This document shows positions 21,082 to 32,570 of a DNA stretch of 64,000 nt, piece by piece. Source of the stretch: Silene conica (Eukaryota; Streptophyta; Magnoliopsida; Caryophyllales; Caryophyllaceae); contig CM055320.2 of NCBI GenBank assembly GCA_029255685.2, positions 7,674,614 through 7,738,613 of the forward strand, read 5' to 3'. How positions within the stretch are numbered: position 1 is the stretch's first letter; each line of letters begins with the position of its first letter. The notes under the pieces are model-generated. The model was not told the origin of the DNA and searched no databases. It saw only the letters and a program-made list of their open reading frames with translations. The translations under genes were made by a program, and so were the position numbers.

Positions 21082-22758
21082 TGATGAGCTCCATTTTGGT
21101 CATTATTTTCATTATATATTCTTCATTTTCGGCCCCGATTCGACCTTGTTTTGCGGGCCTTTGATTGTTTTTATGCCTGTTACCTCGACTATTCCTATTT
21201 GATTCACATTTTGTAGGTATTGCGGCGGGGGCGAAGAAACGGAGGCAATCGGGACGAATTTGGAGCGATATGTGACAAAAATTGAGGAGAATAAGCAAGA
21301 AGACCTCTTAGGCACTCCCAGCCGGTTCCCAGCCGGCGACCAGTAGGCCGGCTGGGGACCTTGACTTGACTTTTTGGGAAAAATGCGAAATAGTTACAGA
21401 TCCAAGCAAAAGGGCTCCCAGCCGGTGGCCGACCGGCAGCCGGTCAGCCGGGAATGCATGTCCCATACTTAGTAAACTTTCGAAGATTGAAGAAAAATGC
21501 ATTTTTGGGCAGATTCAAGAGAAAGGACTCCCAGCCGGTGGACAACCGGCAGCTGACCCACCGGCTGAGGGTACCTGTACAAGCTAAAAAAATGAAGGAA
21601 AAAGTCAAATTATCAAAAAGGCCTCCCAGCCGGTGCCCGACTGGCAGCCGGCCGGTCGGCTGAAGAACAAGCTCAAGATTGAAGAAATGAAGAAAAAACT
21701 CAGAAGTTAGCATTTGGACTCCCAGCCGGTCCACCACCGGCAGCCGGTTGACCGGCTGAGAGGCCTATTTCAGATTTCCGCACTCTATATAAACCCGCAC
21801 TTGTGTCATTTATTTGGACGTCACTTTTCACGCATTTCTAGGTTGATTTTTAGGGTTTTCTACTGTTACATTCATTCATACTTAGTAACAAAAACTCTCT
21901 TAAACTATTTAATCCTTCCTAGATATTAGTTTAATTTTTAGTTATTATTAATCTCTCCTTAGTCATTTCTTTAGTGATTGTTCCTAGCAATTGTCTTAGG
22001 GTTTTGGTTGTAATTTGGGAGCATTTGAAAGGATCTTCCATTTCTAATCAAAGTTCATTCCTTTATCCAATTGTTTGGTATAATCTTCCTAATCCTTACT
22101 TTGTTTTTACATTACTTTGAGTTTTGCTTGAATCAATTGTTTACCTTTACTTGTTCATGATGTTTAGCACTTGTTTATCTCTCTTTCACATGCTTTTCCT
22201 TACCATGAGTGAGTAGTTTTATACCTAGGGTTAGGGGGGAACTTGGGTGGTGATTAGATGATAAATCCATGCTAGTTTGTTGATTAGTTGTTCTTGATAA
22301 AGTAGTTTTCCATTTGTTGCATGCTAGGTGTTTGATGATTCGCCTCAACGAAAGTTGGGCTTTGATTTTAGCGTGACTTGCCTTTAGCGACGGTTGAGGG
22401 TATTTGTAGCGAAAGCTAGGGTATTCCGACCTAGGTTTAGTCAACTCGAGAGAAGAGACTTACCGAGACTACTTACTTGAGACCTACTAGTTTGCTTTCT
22501 CGTATCTTCGCCTACCCATCTTAGTGACCCCCGACACCCTAGTTTTCCCTTCCATCGATTTAATCTTAACTTATTCACTTTAATTGTTCTTTAGTTGTTA
22601 ATTAATCACAAACCTATTACCCCGACTCTAGCTTTAATTTAAACGTAACTATACAACTTTCCCACCATCTTCGTGTTCGACCCCGAACTAAGTACTACTT
22701 TTATTCGGGTTTATAAATTTGTTTGAAGGCCGGTAGTGACGGCAAAAATCGGCCATCA
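21082..22758 (+). repeat. LTR-B of the Tat/Athila-like element, 3' LTR
   Basis: It begins TGATGAGCTCC after the polypurine tract and ends GGCCATCA, so the ends are an inverted TGATG/CATCA. Five GC-rich dyads (CCAGCCGG... type) occur at 21317-21765 in the U3 part, and a TATA box (CTCTATATAAACC) follows at about 21784. It differs from LTR-A. Its partner LTR is not in the window. Confidence 0.7.
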
Positions 22759-22960
22759 ATAGTCAAGGCCATGTCGAGTGGTTTACACGACACAGCCAAG
22801 ACCATGTCGTGTGGTGTCAAGGCCATGTTGAGTGGTTTACACGACACAGCCAAGGCCGTGTCGTGTGGACTACATGACACAGCCAAGGCCACACGACATG
22901 GCCTTGGCTGTATCGTGTGAACCACACGGACATGGCCTTGACTATGTCGTGTAAATCACC
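22759..22960. repeat. Quasi-palindromic minisatellite upstream of the PMD gene
   Basis: About six irregular units of roughly 33 bp share CATGTCGTGTGGTTYACACG, itself an inverted repeat (TGTCGTGTG / CACACGACA). Around 22878-22912 two units face each other (CAGCCAAGGCC ... GGCCTTGGCTG). The same unit recurs at 28310-28480 before the transposase. Short ORFs inside it on both strands are repeat translations, not genes. Confidence 0.88.
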
Positions 22961-23057
22961 CGATATTGGCTTTTTTTATCAATTTTTTTTCCGTGTATAG
23001 TCAATAAGTTTTTTGTATATGTGTTGTAATTAAGACAATCCTTTTCAATTTACGCAG

Positions 23058-25140
23058 ATGTCTAATAATAATGACTCTTGTCGATCGAAACTTCATGCTT
23101 CTTTTCGGCGTAAAAAGGTGAATATTAAGGTTGGAAGTAGTAGTGTAGGTACCGTGGATGTGTCCGTGCCTATCCAGCCTGACTTTTTTGTCGATGAATA
23201 TGCTGAGTACGAGAGGCAGGTACTTGAACAGGAGGATTTGCAATCTGAGGAGGAGCCGGTTGAGGAGGCAGTGAGGGATGAGGAGGAGGAGGCTACTTCT
23301 GTTTTACGAGTTACGAGGGGGAAGGGTGATAGATTTGAGAGGTATAGCGAGGGTTCAAGTAGTTCGGGAATTGACCCTAGGAGAAAAATTAGAGCCAGAG
23401 GGAAGGATAGCAGTTGGTTGTTGACTGGCCCTGTTTGTGGAGGCCCGTTGGTGCATAATGTGATTCCGAGCTTTGCGAGACACATAGCATATCATTTGTG
23501 GAATAATCCTGAGGCGGAGCGTAAGATCTTGACCAAGTACACTAGGGATCGATCGTGTTTGGAACTCCGTAAATGGAAGTTGGGTAATAGTGCTCAGAGG
23601 ATAGTTGATGATTCCAGGCTTAGTCACTTGACCGATCTTATGCACAAGAACTTGGACATGCCTCTTTTGTGTGCTTTTATTGAGAGGTGGCAGGCGGATA
23701 CGAACACTTTCCACATGCCATGGGGTGAGATGACTATTCTGTTACACGACGTTAAGGAGATCCTCGGCATTCCCATCGATGGCCTTCCATGTAACATTCC
23801 ACCGTCTGATTTGGCACATCCCATTATTGGCATGAGTGAGATGTTAGGTATGACCGAGATGGAGCTCCACGGGGAATTTTCAGATGATAAGAACCACAAA
23901 ATTCTTAGGGGAAATTCGATATTAAACAAGGCTGTGAAGGAAATTGTGGTGAATGACGGGTTAGGCACTACGTCTGAGGCACAAGGGTTTTTGTTGATTC
24001 TACTGGGATCTACTTTATTTGTAGATAAGACAAGTGATAGGGTCAGGGCGAACACATTTGCTATCTTAGAGATGTGAGTAGTATTAAAAACTACGCTTGG
24101 GGTGCCGGTACACTTGCTTATCTATATAGGCAGTTGGGTATTGCCACGAGGACTGATTGTTGGGGCATTTGTGGTTGTTTGACATTGTTGCAGTCATGGA
24201 TTTTTGAGTACTTCCCCCCGTTCCGCCCGACGACCGGGAATGCTTTGGCAGCATTTCCGGGTGCAACTAGGGCAGCCTACTGGTCTACTAGCGCAACTCC
24301 GAGGCAAGACCATGTTTCCGCTCTTAAGGCGTATCGGGTTCAGATTGATAGGATGTTGTTTGACTTAGTGACTTGGACACCATATCGCTTGTACCCAGAG
24401 AACAAGCATCCTCGTACACTCAATAGTGGGTTGTTGCGCTTTATTGACATTTTGGAGCCTTATCAGCCAGATCGTTGTCTTCGACAATTTGGTTACATAC
24501 AGATTCTGCCTTCTCCCATGGCCATTCCAAAGGCATATCGTCTTGTGAAGCCTGCTACTTACGATCTGCAATTCAATGGTGCATTTTTGGACCACATTTG
24601 GTATAACTGGCGGGACCGCAAGATTGTACCAGATAGGTTGTCACTTCCGGCTCACCCACCTTGTGCTACGGTTGATGGGTACATGGAATGGTACCAATCA
24701 GTTTCACACCCTTACTTGATGAATGATGCCCAGTATCAGGGTACTGACTTGCCTGCAGCGAGGTCATACTTCCCGACTACAGTGAGTGTAAGCTTACATT
24801 TATTTAATTTAATTTACTATACGATTACGGTATTTAATTTAATTCAATTTAATATGTTACGGTTTTCGCTGTTTCATTTGTAGGTTGGGCAGTCCCTTAT
24901 CACGAGGTTCTCACAGTATGACAACGTGACGATCCGGCGTGCCTAAAAGAAATGCGACAATTTATGAATACATTGCACCCCCAGCTTCGTGCATACTCAT
25001 ACAGTGGATCAGGGCAGCCCGGTAGTAGCGGAAGAGGAGGTACAGATGGTGACGGTAGCAGAGGCAGAGGAGGTAGAGATGGTGACGGTAGTAGAGGCAG
25101 AGGTAGACGTGACAGTAGGTTCCGTGACAGCGGGCACTAG
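23058..25140 (+). pseudogene. Plant mobile domain (PMD, MAIN/MAIL-like) gene, frameshifted
   Basis: The first frame (23058-24077, 339 aa) has a basic N-terminus, an acidic stretch (residues 60-95) and then the PMD from about residue 115 (HVIPSFARHIAYHLWN-like; HMPWGEMTILLHDVKEILG; GLPCNIP). The PMD continues in another frame from about 24060 (KNYAWGAGTLAYLYRQLG, RQFGYIQ, GYMEWYQSVSHPYLM), so one base is out of place near 24055-24065. A 102-bp intron with GT-AG ends lies at 24782-24883. A second frame break near 24945 precedes an RGG-type tail (SRGRGGRDGDGSRGRGRRDS). PMD proteins occur both as host factors (MAIN, MAIL1-3) and as transposon passengers; the context here says passenger. Confidence 0.88.
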
Positions 25141-25537
25141 GGCCATGATTTGGAGGATGTTAAACTTCTGTTTGTTGCACTTTTGTTTGCTTTATGTTTG
25201 TTGAACTTCTGTTTCATTTAGAGGATGTTGAAGTTGTAATTTGAGTTTGGTTTCTGTTTGTTGAACTTCTGTTTCACTTGGAGGATGTGAACTTGTTATT
25301 TCACTTTGTTGTACATGATTTGTTTTATTTAGACAACTTTTATTTGGTTATATGTTACACAAATGCATAAAGAGTAAATAAACAGTATAAAGACTAATAC
25401 AAAAGTTTAGATTATGTTCTACAATATAGAAGGCTTATCCAAATGCGTAAAGCGTGAATAAACTATGTAAAGACAAATACAAAAGATTAGATTATGTTCT
25501 ACAATATAATAAATGGGTCATCCCTAGAGTTGTTCTG
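25141..25537. other. Tail region between the PMD gene and the palindrome
   Basis: Non-coding. It contains several copies of TTGAACTTCTGTTTC-like words (25195-25275) and a tandem duplication of about 78 bp (25365-25440 and 25441-25510, sharing GATTATGTTCTACAATATA). This is probably the shared 3' region of the two convergent genes. Confidence 0.6.
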
Positions 25538-25539
25538 TC

Positions 25540-28190
25540 TCCGGTTAAATGGTTGTGGGGAGATATGGCATATACGTACTGCAACCAATGGATCAACTTT
25601 TCAGTGTATATTTCCTCATAGTATTCTACATTGGAATGACGGAACCTTTCCCACATGCGGTGTACTGGAGGCATAGGACAATCATGTTGCATATGTAGCC
25701 GAAACCAATGATTATTACCTGTAAAACCGATCCATAGAATACCAGAAGGCTCCCTAACACCGGGTCCAGCTTTTAAAGGGAGGTAAGTGCAGCAGTTCTC
25801 CCAAGTAGTTGATTCAGGTGTCTCGTATTGGTCGTACGTTGTACACACGCAACATATTATCCAGTTAAAAATAGTGGCGAAATTAAACAAATCCCAGTTT
25901 TCCATCCAATTTTCCTTCGGACAACTTGTTGGCTTCATCCATTGCAATCGTTTGCAAGTTCCGTAGACGTCACCAAAACAAAAAGGCAAGAGTAACGGGT
26001 TCCTGAACCCGTTAACTGCTGCAAGTCGCATTTTTTGCCAATTTTTTTGTGTACCTGTTTTTGCGTGCGACATGACCCGAAATCCGCAATAACCATCTCC
26101 CTCAGGGTCAAAAACACCACCAAAAAAATCAAGGCTCACTTCCGGCGGTATTTACTTATGTAAATACGAATCCTGAATATTTGTAGTACAATCCCAGTTA
26201 ACATCAAGCAGTGGTCCGTAACCTACATATGAAACAAACAACCATCGCTACTCGTTGTGTTACTCGAAGTCAAGTTCCTTCGTCGTGCATGTTCGACACC
26301 TGATTTATTACGGGTATTGGACTTCTTGGGTCGACCACGACGTGTGGCTGCAACTTCAGGTTCCTCAACAACTTCATCCTCGGGATGTAATTTATTATAC
26401 AACGTCTCGATTACATTCCTCTGCACTTCAGGGCGGGCATTCCGAATTTCTTCAAATATATTCTCCAACACATCCTTCTGACTTGTACGACAATGGCTAG
26501 AATTAGTGTAACTTAAATTGCACCAAAATTTGTGAATACTATCTAAATGTATTTTCGCATTGTCATCCATAAAGTTTTGTAACATACAAGCACACAGAAG
26601 CCCGTGACTGGATACCAGACTGTGTGAACAATCGTTCCACAAGTCAATACCCATCTTAGTGCCCTCCATGTACTCCATTTGCATTACTCTAATAGCTTTC
26701 GACGACACTTTACCACTTAACATTGAATAAATGCTCCCATGATAGGTGTTTGAGACAAGTGTTTTGCTTATTGAATTTTCCAGTGCCTTTCTAATTTCAA
26801 TGTGTTGGCCCTGCACATTAAATCAGCCATTTTCCATATAATATCCAATCCAAGTGAAGCTGAACCGAACCACATTTTCAAAACAGCATGTGCAGATTCA
26901 ACACGAGAGGTGGACGTGTTACCAAAATGCATAACCAAATCAGTACAAAATTTCCCAAACTTATCTATATGTTTCCACCATGTACCTTGAAGGTAAGTAA
27001 TCAGACGAGGACGTTTCTTGTGCTTCTTTTTAGCTCATCCCACTTATATTGACATTCGTCCCACGATTTAGCCTCGACAACCTTTTTCCAATCCCCGTGG
27101 GCTACCGATTTACCGAAAACACCATTGTTGGCTAAATTTGTTGCATATGCCCCTCAACAACGTTGTAAATGTGCCATAAACAAAGCAAATGATGGGATTC
27201 ATTGAACACAAGTGGAATTGCTTTTATTAGTCCGCCATCATGATCAGTGATAATGGGATTTGGTTTAACATCTGGTTCTAACAATGACTTTAATGTTTCC
27301 AACACCCATGTATAACCGACGTCATCTTCTTGATTAAGGCATAAGCAATAAGAAAAGTGTTACCAACCGGTGTCACTCCTACGCACTCAACCAGTATCAG
27401 ATCATACTTATTTGTCTTGTACGTAGAATCGATCAAGATAACATAAGGTCACGTTCTAAAAATTTTAATGGCCTCGGGATGAGCCATAAAGACGTTTGTG
27501 AGAGCTTTTGTGTCTGGATCCCTCGTAAATTGTCGAAAATAGTTGGCTTGACCTGCTAGATGTAACATGTATTGTATACTGTTTCGACCCTCCCTATCCT
27601 CAGCACTGAAATTTGCATTCTGATTGTATACTTGTTTAATTACCGGAGCCGGTTGATCGGGATATTTGCGCGTGAAAGCATTTTTAACCTTTCCGGGTTT
27701 CATTTTAGATTGTCGTAAACCCTTGAGAAAACCTTCCTTTCTGCTCGTAATTAACTTTACTGCGACGTCTATGACCCTCTAAATAGCTTCCCAATTGGTG
27801 ATTATGCATACCACACTTCGGTCTTACTTCCCAAGAACCCTTAGCAACATTAACCATTCATAGGTCAAATGGACACTCAAACCGCTTTGTGGAGGTTTTC
27901 CTTTGGGGGTTTGCAGGATCCTTAGCCCTACTATTGTATCTTCCATGACGCTCACATTTGACGACATTATACGGGGGATAGTGCTTTGGTTGAAACTTGA
28001 CTTTTACCAAGTGAAAACCCAATTTATATGCAACTTTATTTGAGTGATCGAATGCTTCCTCAAATGAACTAAACGTATTATTGAAGACAGTGATGGCTAT
28101 AATCTTCACCGCTTCCGTCATGGCCTTCATTCGACGCCTAAAAATGAAGATTAACGGGCAATTTACACGAAAATTGCCAAAAATACTCAT
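25540..28190 (-). pseudogene. MULE (FAR1-type) transposase with OTU-like protease tail, left arm
   Basis: Read from 28190 leftwards: a FAR1-type N-terminal domain (FSSFEEAFDHSNKVAYKLGF; FECPFDL) ends in TGA. After a frame break comes the linker (27703, MKPGKVKNAFTRKYPDQ) and then the MULE core (NLIDSTYKTNKYDL; TDHEGGLM; HMLCLWHIYNAV) between about 27450 and 27130. The C-terminal part (26816-26223) ends in an AT-hook-like TRRGRPKKS. The last block (26139-25492) is an OTU-type cysteine protease: GDGYCGFRV holds the Asp-Gly-x-Cys nucleophile region, followed by GFTGNNHWFRLHM and CPMPPVHRMW. This transposase-OTU order is known from plant MULE relatives. Several stops and frame breaks make it inactive. 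Confidence 0.88.
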
Positions 28191-28198
28191 GTCATGTG

Positions 28199-28498
28199 TC
28201 TTCCTTAATGTAATTTCTTAGACTTCGTGTACAATTTTTTTTATAATCAGAGTAAGATTAAGAACTTGGCCAAGCAATATCATGTAGGATTAACGACGGA
28301 ACTGAGTCATTGTTGTGTACATTGGACGACATAGCCTTGGATGTGTCGTGCAGTCCACACTACATGGCCTTGGCTGTGTCGTGTGAACCACACGACATGG
28401 CCAGGGCTGTGTCGTGTGAACCACACGACATGGCCTTGGCTGTGTCGTGTAATCCACATGACATGAGTATTTTTGGCAATTTTCGTGTCGTGTAATCC
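28199..28498. promoter_or_regulatory. Palindrome spacer with minisatellite; candidate bidirectional promoter
   Basis: The 300-bp spacer lies between the diverging transposase copies. It holds about five units of the CATGTCGTGTGG minisatellite (28315-28480). A 43-bp tandem duplication containing GAGTATTTTTGGCAATTTTC (about 28463-28530) overlaps the right boundary. Its position upstream of both genes suggests a shared promoter; this is inferred. Confidence 0.6.
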
Positions 28499-28504
28499 AC
28501 ATGA

Positions 28505-31159
28505 CATGAGTATTTTTGGCAATTTTCATGTAAATTTCCCGTTAATCTTCATTTTTAGGCGTCGAATGAAGGCCATGACGGAAGCGGTGAAGATTATAGC
28601 CATCACTTTGTCTTCAATAATACGTTTAGTTCATTTGAGGAAGCATTCGATCAGTCAAATGAAGTTGCATATAAATTGGGTTTTCACTTGGTAAAAGTCA
28701 AGTATCAACCAAAGCACTATCCCCCGTATAATGTCGTCAAATGTGAGCGTCAAGAAAGATACAGTAGTAGGGCTAAGGATCCTGCAAACCCCCAAAGGAA
28801 AACCTCCACAAAGCGGTTTGAGTGTCCATTTGACCTATGAATGGTTAATGTTGCTAAGGGTTCTTGGGAAGTAAGACCGAAGTGTGGTATGCATAATCAC
28901 CAATTGGGAAGCTATTTAGAGGGTCATAGACGTCGCAGTAAAGTTAATTACGAGCAGAAAGGAAGGTTTTCTCAAGGGTTTACGACAATCTAAAATGAAA
29001 CCCGGAAAGGTTAAAAATGCTTTCACGCGCAAATATCCCGATCAACCGGTTCCGGTAATTAAACAAGTATACAATCAGAATGCAAATTTCAGTGCTGAGG
29101 ATAGGGAGGGTCGAAACAGTATACAATACATGTTACATCTAGCAGGTCAAGCCAACTATTTTCGAGAATTTACGAGGGATCCAGACACAAAAGCTCTCAC
29201 AAACGTCTTTATGCCTTATCCCGAGGCCGTTAAAATGTTTAGAACGTGGCCTTATGTTAACTTGATCGATTCTACGTACAAGACAAATAAGTATGATTTG
29301 ATACTGGTTGAGTGCGTAGGAGTGACACCGGTTGGTAACACTTTTCTTATTGCTTATGCCTTACTCAAGAAGGAAGATGACGTCGGTTATACATGGGTGT
29401 TGGAAACATTAAAGTCATTGTTAGAACCAGGTGTTAAACCAAATACCATTATCACTGATCATGAGGGAGGACTAATGAAATCAATTCCATTTGTGTTCAA
29501 TGAATCCCATCATATGCTTTGTTTATGGCACATTTACAACGCAGTTGAGGGGCATATGCAACAAATTTAGCCAACAATGGTGTTTTCGGTAAATCGGTAG
29601 CCCATGGGGATTGGAGAAAGGTTGTCGAGGCTAAATCGTGGGACGAATGTCAATATAAGTGGGATGAGCTAAAAAGAAGCACAAGAAACGTCCTCGTCTG
29701 ATTACTTACCTTCAAGGTACATGGTGGAAACATATAGATAAGTTTGAGAAATGTTGTACTGATTTGGTTATGCATTTTGGTAACACGTCCACCTCTCGTG
29801 TTGAATCTGCACATGCTGTTTTGAAAATGTGGTTCGGTTCAGCTTCACTTGCATTGGATATTATATGGAAAAGGGCTGATTTGATGATGCAGTGCCAACA
29901 CATTAAAATTAGAAAGGCACTGGAAAATTCAATAAGCAAAACACTTGTCTCAAACACCTATCATGGGAGCATTTATTCAATGTTAAGTGGTAAAGTGTCG
30001 TCGAAAGCTATTAGAGTAATGCAAATGGAATACATGGAGGGCACTAAGATGGGTATTGACTTGTGGAACGATTGTTCACACAGTCTGGTATCCAGTCACG
30101 GGCTTCTGTGTGCTTGTATGTTACAAAACATTATGGATGACAATGCGAAAATACATTTAGCTAGTATTTACAAATTTTGGTGCAATTTAAGTTACACTAA
30201 TTCTAGCCATTGTCGTACAAGTCAGAAGGATGTGTTGGAGAATATATTTGAAGAAATTCGGAATGCCCGCCCTGAAGTGCAGAGGAATGTAATCGAGACT
30301 TTGTATAGTAAATTACATCCCGAGGATGAAGTTGTTTAGGAACCTGAAGTTGCAGCCACACGTCGTGGTCGACCCAAGAAGTCCAATACCCGTAATAAAT
30401 CAGGTGTCGAACATGCACGACGAAGGAACCCGACTTCGAGTAACACAACGAGTAGCGATGGTTGTTTGTTTCATATGTAGGTTACGGACCACCGCTTGAT
30501 GTTAACTGGGATTGTACTACAAATATTCAGGATTCGTATTTACATAAGTACATACCGCCGGAAGTGAGCCTTGATTTTTTTGGTGGTGTTTTTGACCCAG
30601 AGGGAGATGGTCATTGCGGATTTCGGGTCATGTCGCACACAAAAACAGGTACACAAAAAAATTGGCAAAAAATGCGACTTGCACCAGTTAACGGGTTAAG
30701 GAACCCGTTACTCCTGCCTTTTTGTTTTGGTGACGTCTACGGAACTTGCAAACGATTGCAATAGATGAAGCCAACAAGTTGTCCGAAGGAAAATTGGATG
30801 GAAAACTGGGATTTGTTTAATTTCGCCACTATTTTTAACTGGACAATATGTTGCGTGTGTACAACGTACGACCAATACGAGACACCTGAATCAGCTACTT
30901 GGGAGAACTGATGCACTTACCTCCCTTTAGAAGCTGGACCCGGTGTTAGGGAGCCTTCTGGTATTCTATGGATCGGTTTTACAGGTAATCATTGGTTTCG
31001 CGTATGCAACATGATTGTCCTATGCCTCTAGTACACCGCATGTGGGAAAGGTTCCGTTATTCCAATGTAGAACACTATGAGGAAATATACACTGAAAGGT
31101 TGATGCATTGGTTGCAGTACGTATATGCCCATATCTCTCCACAACCATTTAACCGGAGA
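28505..31159 (+). pseudogene. MULE transposase-OTU, right (mirror) arm
   Basis: It carries the same domains in the same order as the left arm. The MULE core is better preserved here: 28995-29570 reads 191 codons through SAEDREGRNSIQYMLHLAG, NLIDSTYKTNKYDL and TDHEGGLMKS to HMLCLWHIYNAVEGHM. The next block (29764-30339) ends at a TAG just before the AT-hook, where the left arm has GAG. The OTU block (30462-30764) has GDGHCGFRV and breaks at a TAG near 30762. Lesions specific to this arm arose after the duplication. Transcription of both arms could give long double-stranded RNA. Confidence 0.88.
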
Positions 31160-31161
31160 TT

Positions 31162-31251
31162 AGGTTGTCACCTTTGCAACTATTAACAGATTCTCTGAAT
31201 GACATGTTTACCATGACAGTAAATCAACGCCCGAGCTAGTGAGGCAATATA
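31162..31251 (-). pseudogene. AUR: Aurora exon 5 (catalytic loop exon, damaged)
   Basis: After an AG acceptor (ATGCAG) it reads YIASLARALIYCHGKHVI. Compared with the kinase consensus HRDIKPENLL it then lacks about 17 bp, resumes at GAATCTGTTAATAG (ENLLI in another frame), and stops matching at about 31162, where the MULE arm begins. Confidence 0.87.
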
Positions 31252-31350
31252 CTGCATCCAAATGACGCCCCAAAAAATAGATTTAAAATTCTTGAAATTC
31301 TCTTGTTTATGCACTATTACATACACAAAGATTGATATGTGACAGTCTTA

Positions 31351-31677
31351 GACCATCCCCAAGCAAAGGTCATACTAATTAGGTCACCATTATACTTTAT
31401 TGTTAATTATTTTCCATTTCCCTAGAATTTTCCATTTTTTCAATCAATTTTTATTTATTCTCCCTAAATAAACTTTTTCTAAACCTATTACTTTTGCTCT
31501 CAACCAATAAAAATAGGACAACCAATTTTCACTAGGTCATAAAGAAGGTCCATTTGGTTAAAAGAGGTCACCAATTGACCTTATTTTGTAATGGGTCATG
31601 TTAATTAAGTTACTAATACTTAATTAACTTGACCCAATTAGCTATTAACCCCCAATCCACCTTGCTTGGGGATGGTC
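31351..31677. mobile_element. PIF/Harbinger (Tourist-like) MITE in Aurora intron 4
   Basis: 327 bp with terminal repeats GACCATCCCCAAGCAA and flanking TTA on both sides (31348-31350, 31678-31680). No ORF. A second copy is at 54676-55297. Confidence 0.92.
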
Positions 31678-31867
31678 TTACCCATGAAATCAACTCAATT
31701 AACGACTGTCACTAGCTAGTATACACCATACACTAATAAGGAAACTGTTGTAATATACTAAATCCTGAGCTTGGCAGAACAGTATAGCCGTATGCAAAAT
31801 CTTCTCTTTACGTCTAAAATTAAACTGGGTTCCGTGATATCATAGATAAACTGGCTGTAGAACTTAC

Positions 31868-31962
31868 AGTTGCAGAGCGCTTCTCGCTGAAGTACTTGCA
31901 CTTCTGATGGTCTTTGTATAGCTCTCCTTTGGGTGCATATTCAAGTATCTAGTACACACGTT
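31868..31962 (-). pseudogene. AUR: Aurora exon 4
   Basis: Flanked by CTTTGCAG and GTAAGTT. It reads RVY-stop-ILEYAPKGELYKDHQKC then KYFSEKRSAT. A TAG replaces the Leu codon of the family's VYLILEY, and the exon start is a base or more short relative to the family. Confidence 0.88.
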
Positions 31963-32043
31963 CTGCAAAGAATAGACATTCTTCTATGTTAGCTTTGTCT
32001 CACACTATACACTCATAAGAGACTACACTAAAGAAAACAATAC

Positions 32044-32190
32044 TTGATACTAAAAGTATCCATATAACCTCAGAATGTTAGGATGACTAAGGTGACTTTG
32101 TATTTCTACTTCCATACGTATCTGATGTTCCACCTGAGACTGTTTCAGCTGGTTTTTAAACAGCACTTTAAGAGCCACAATCTGATTGCT
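32044..32190 (-). pseudogene. AUR: Aurora exon 3
   Basis: It follows GGAGCAG and reads [19 protein letters not shown], then [19 protein letters not shown] and ILRLYGYF, with the ATP-binding Lys (VALK) and the helix-C Glu. A TAG follows GYF where the family has Tyr. The donor is GTATTG at 32043. Confidence 0.9.
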
Positions 32191-32339
32191 CTGCTCCAAA
32201 AACGGACATCTTTAGATAAGCGTTATGAGAGCAACAATATTCTCATCAAAAGTCAAGATAAAAAAAGAAAAGCACACATTTTAAGTTCAATGAGTAAAAT
32301 ATAGATAGATATCGTAAATTTGAGACTAAACGTGGCCAA

Positions 32340-32570
32340 ATATCTTGCTTCATGGAATTATATTTCGATTTCAGACTTGAACTAGAAATTGGTAGTAACT
32401 GAAGATTTGGAAGAAAATAGGTCGCCATTGATGAATTTCAGAGAAAACACAGAGAGATATCTTGCTTCATGGAATTATATTTCGATTAGACTTGAACTAG
32501 AAATTGGTAGTAACTGAAGATTTGGAAGAAAATAGGTCGCCATTGATGAATTTAAGAGAAAACACAGAGA
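32340..32570. repeat. Tandem duplication across the Copia-A LTR junction
   Basis: A segment of about 116 bp (from ATATCTTGCTTCATGG through the first 56 bp of the LTR) occurs twice, at 32340-32456 and from 32457. Each copy joins intron sequence to the LTR start TGAAGATTTGG, so the duplication happened after the Copia insertion. Confidence 0.85.

Larger units (their letters stand above)
22759..31159. mobile_element. MULE complex with PMD gene and inverted-duplicated transposase
   Basis: A PMD gene runs rightward from the left side (23058-25140). A FAR1/MULE-type transposase with an OTU-like tail runs leftward from 28190, and a mirror copy of the transposase runs rightward from about 28508. A GTGTCG-rich minisatellite lies upstream of both gene starts (22759-22960 and 28310-28480). 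Two convergent genes started from similar terminal regions resemble the MuDR plan. The outer terminal repeats and target duplication could not be defined. The right edge cuts into an Aurora kinase exon. Confidence 0.7.
25538..31159. repeat. MULE palindrome: two arms of about 2.66 kb around a 300-bp spacer
   Basis: 25538-28198 is the reverse complement of 28499-31159 with scattered substitutions and small indels. The outer ends match at CCATTTAACCGGAGA (31145-31159) and its complement at 25538-25552. Gene starts face away from the centre. Lesions shared by both arms include a TGA after the first domain and a frame break near 27735 and 28965. Confidence 0.95.

Noticed and set aside
802..22758. 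LTR-A and LTR-B as the two LTRs of one element
   Set aside because: Their starts (TGATACGTGCC and TGATGAGCTCC), lengths and ends differ, each is preceded by its own polypurine tract, and no primer site follows LTR-A.
22701..22925. Repeat-containing peptides with HDTALAVSC/HDTAKA units on both strands
   Set aside because: They come from the minisatellite read in frame; both strands and other frames are equally open.
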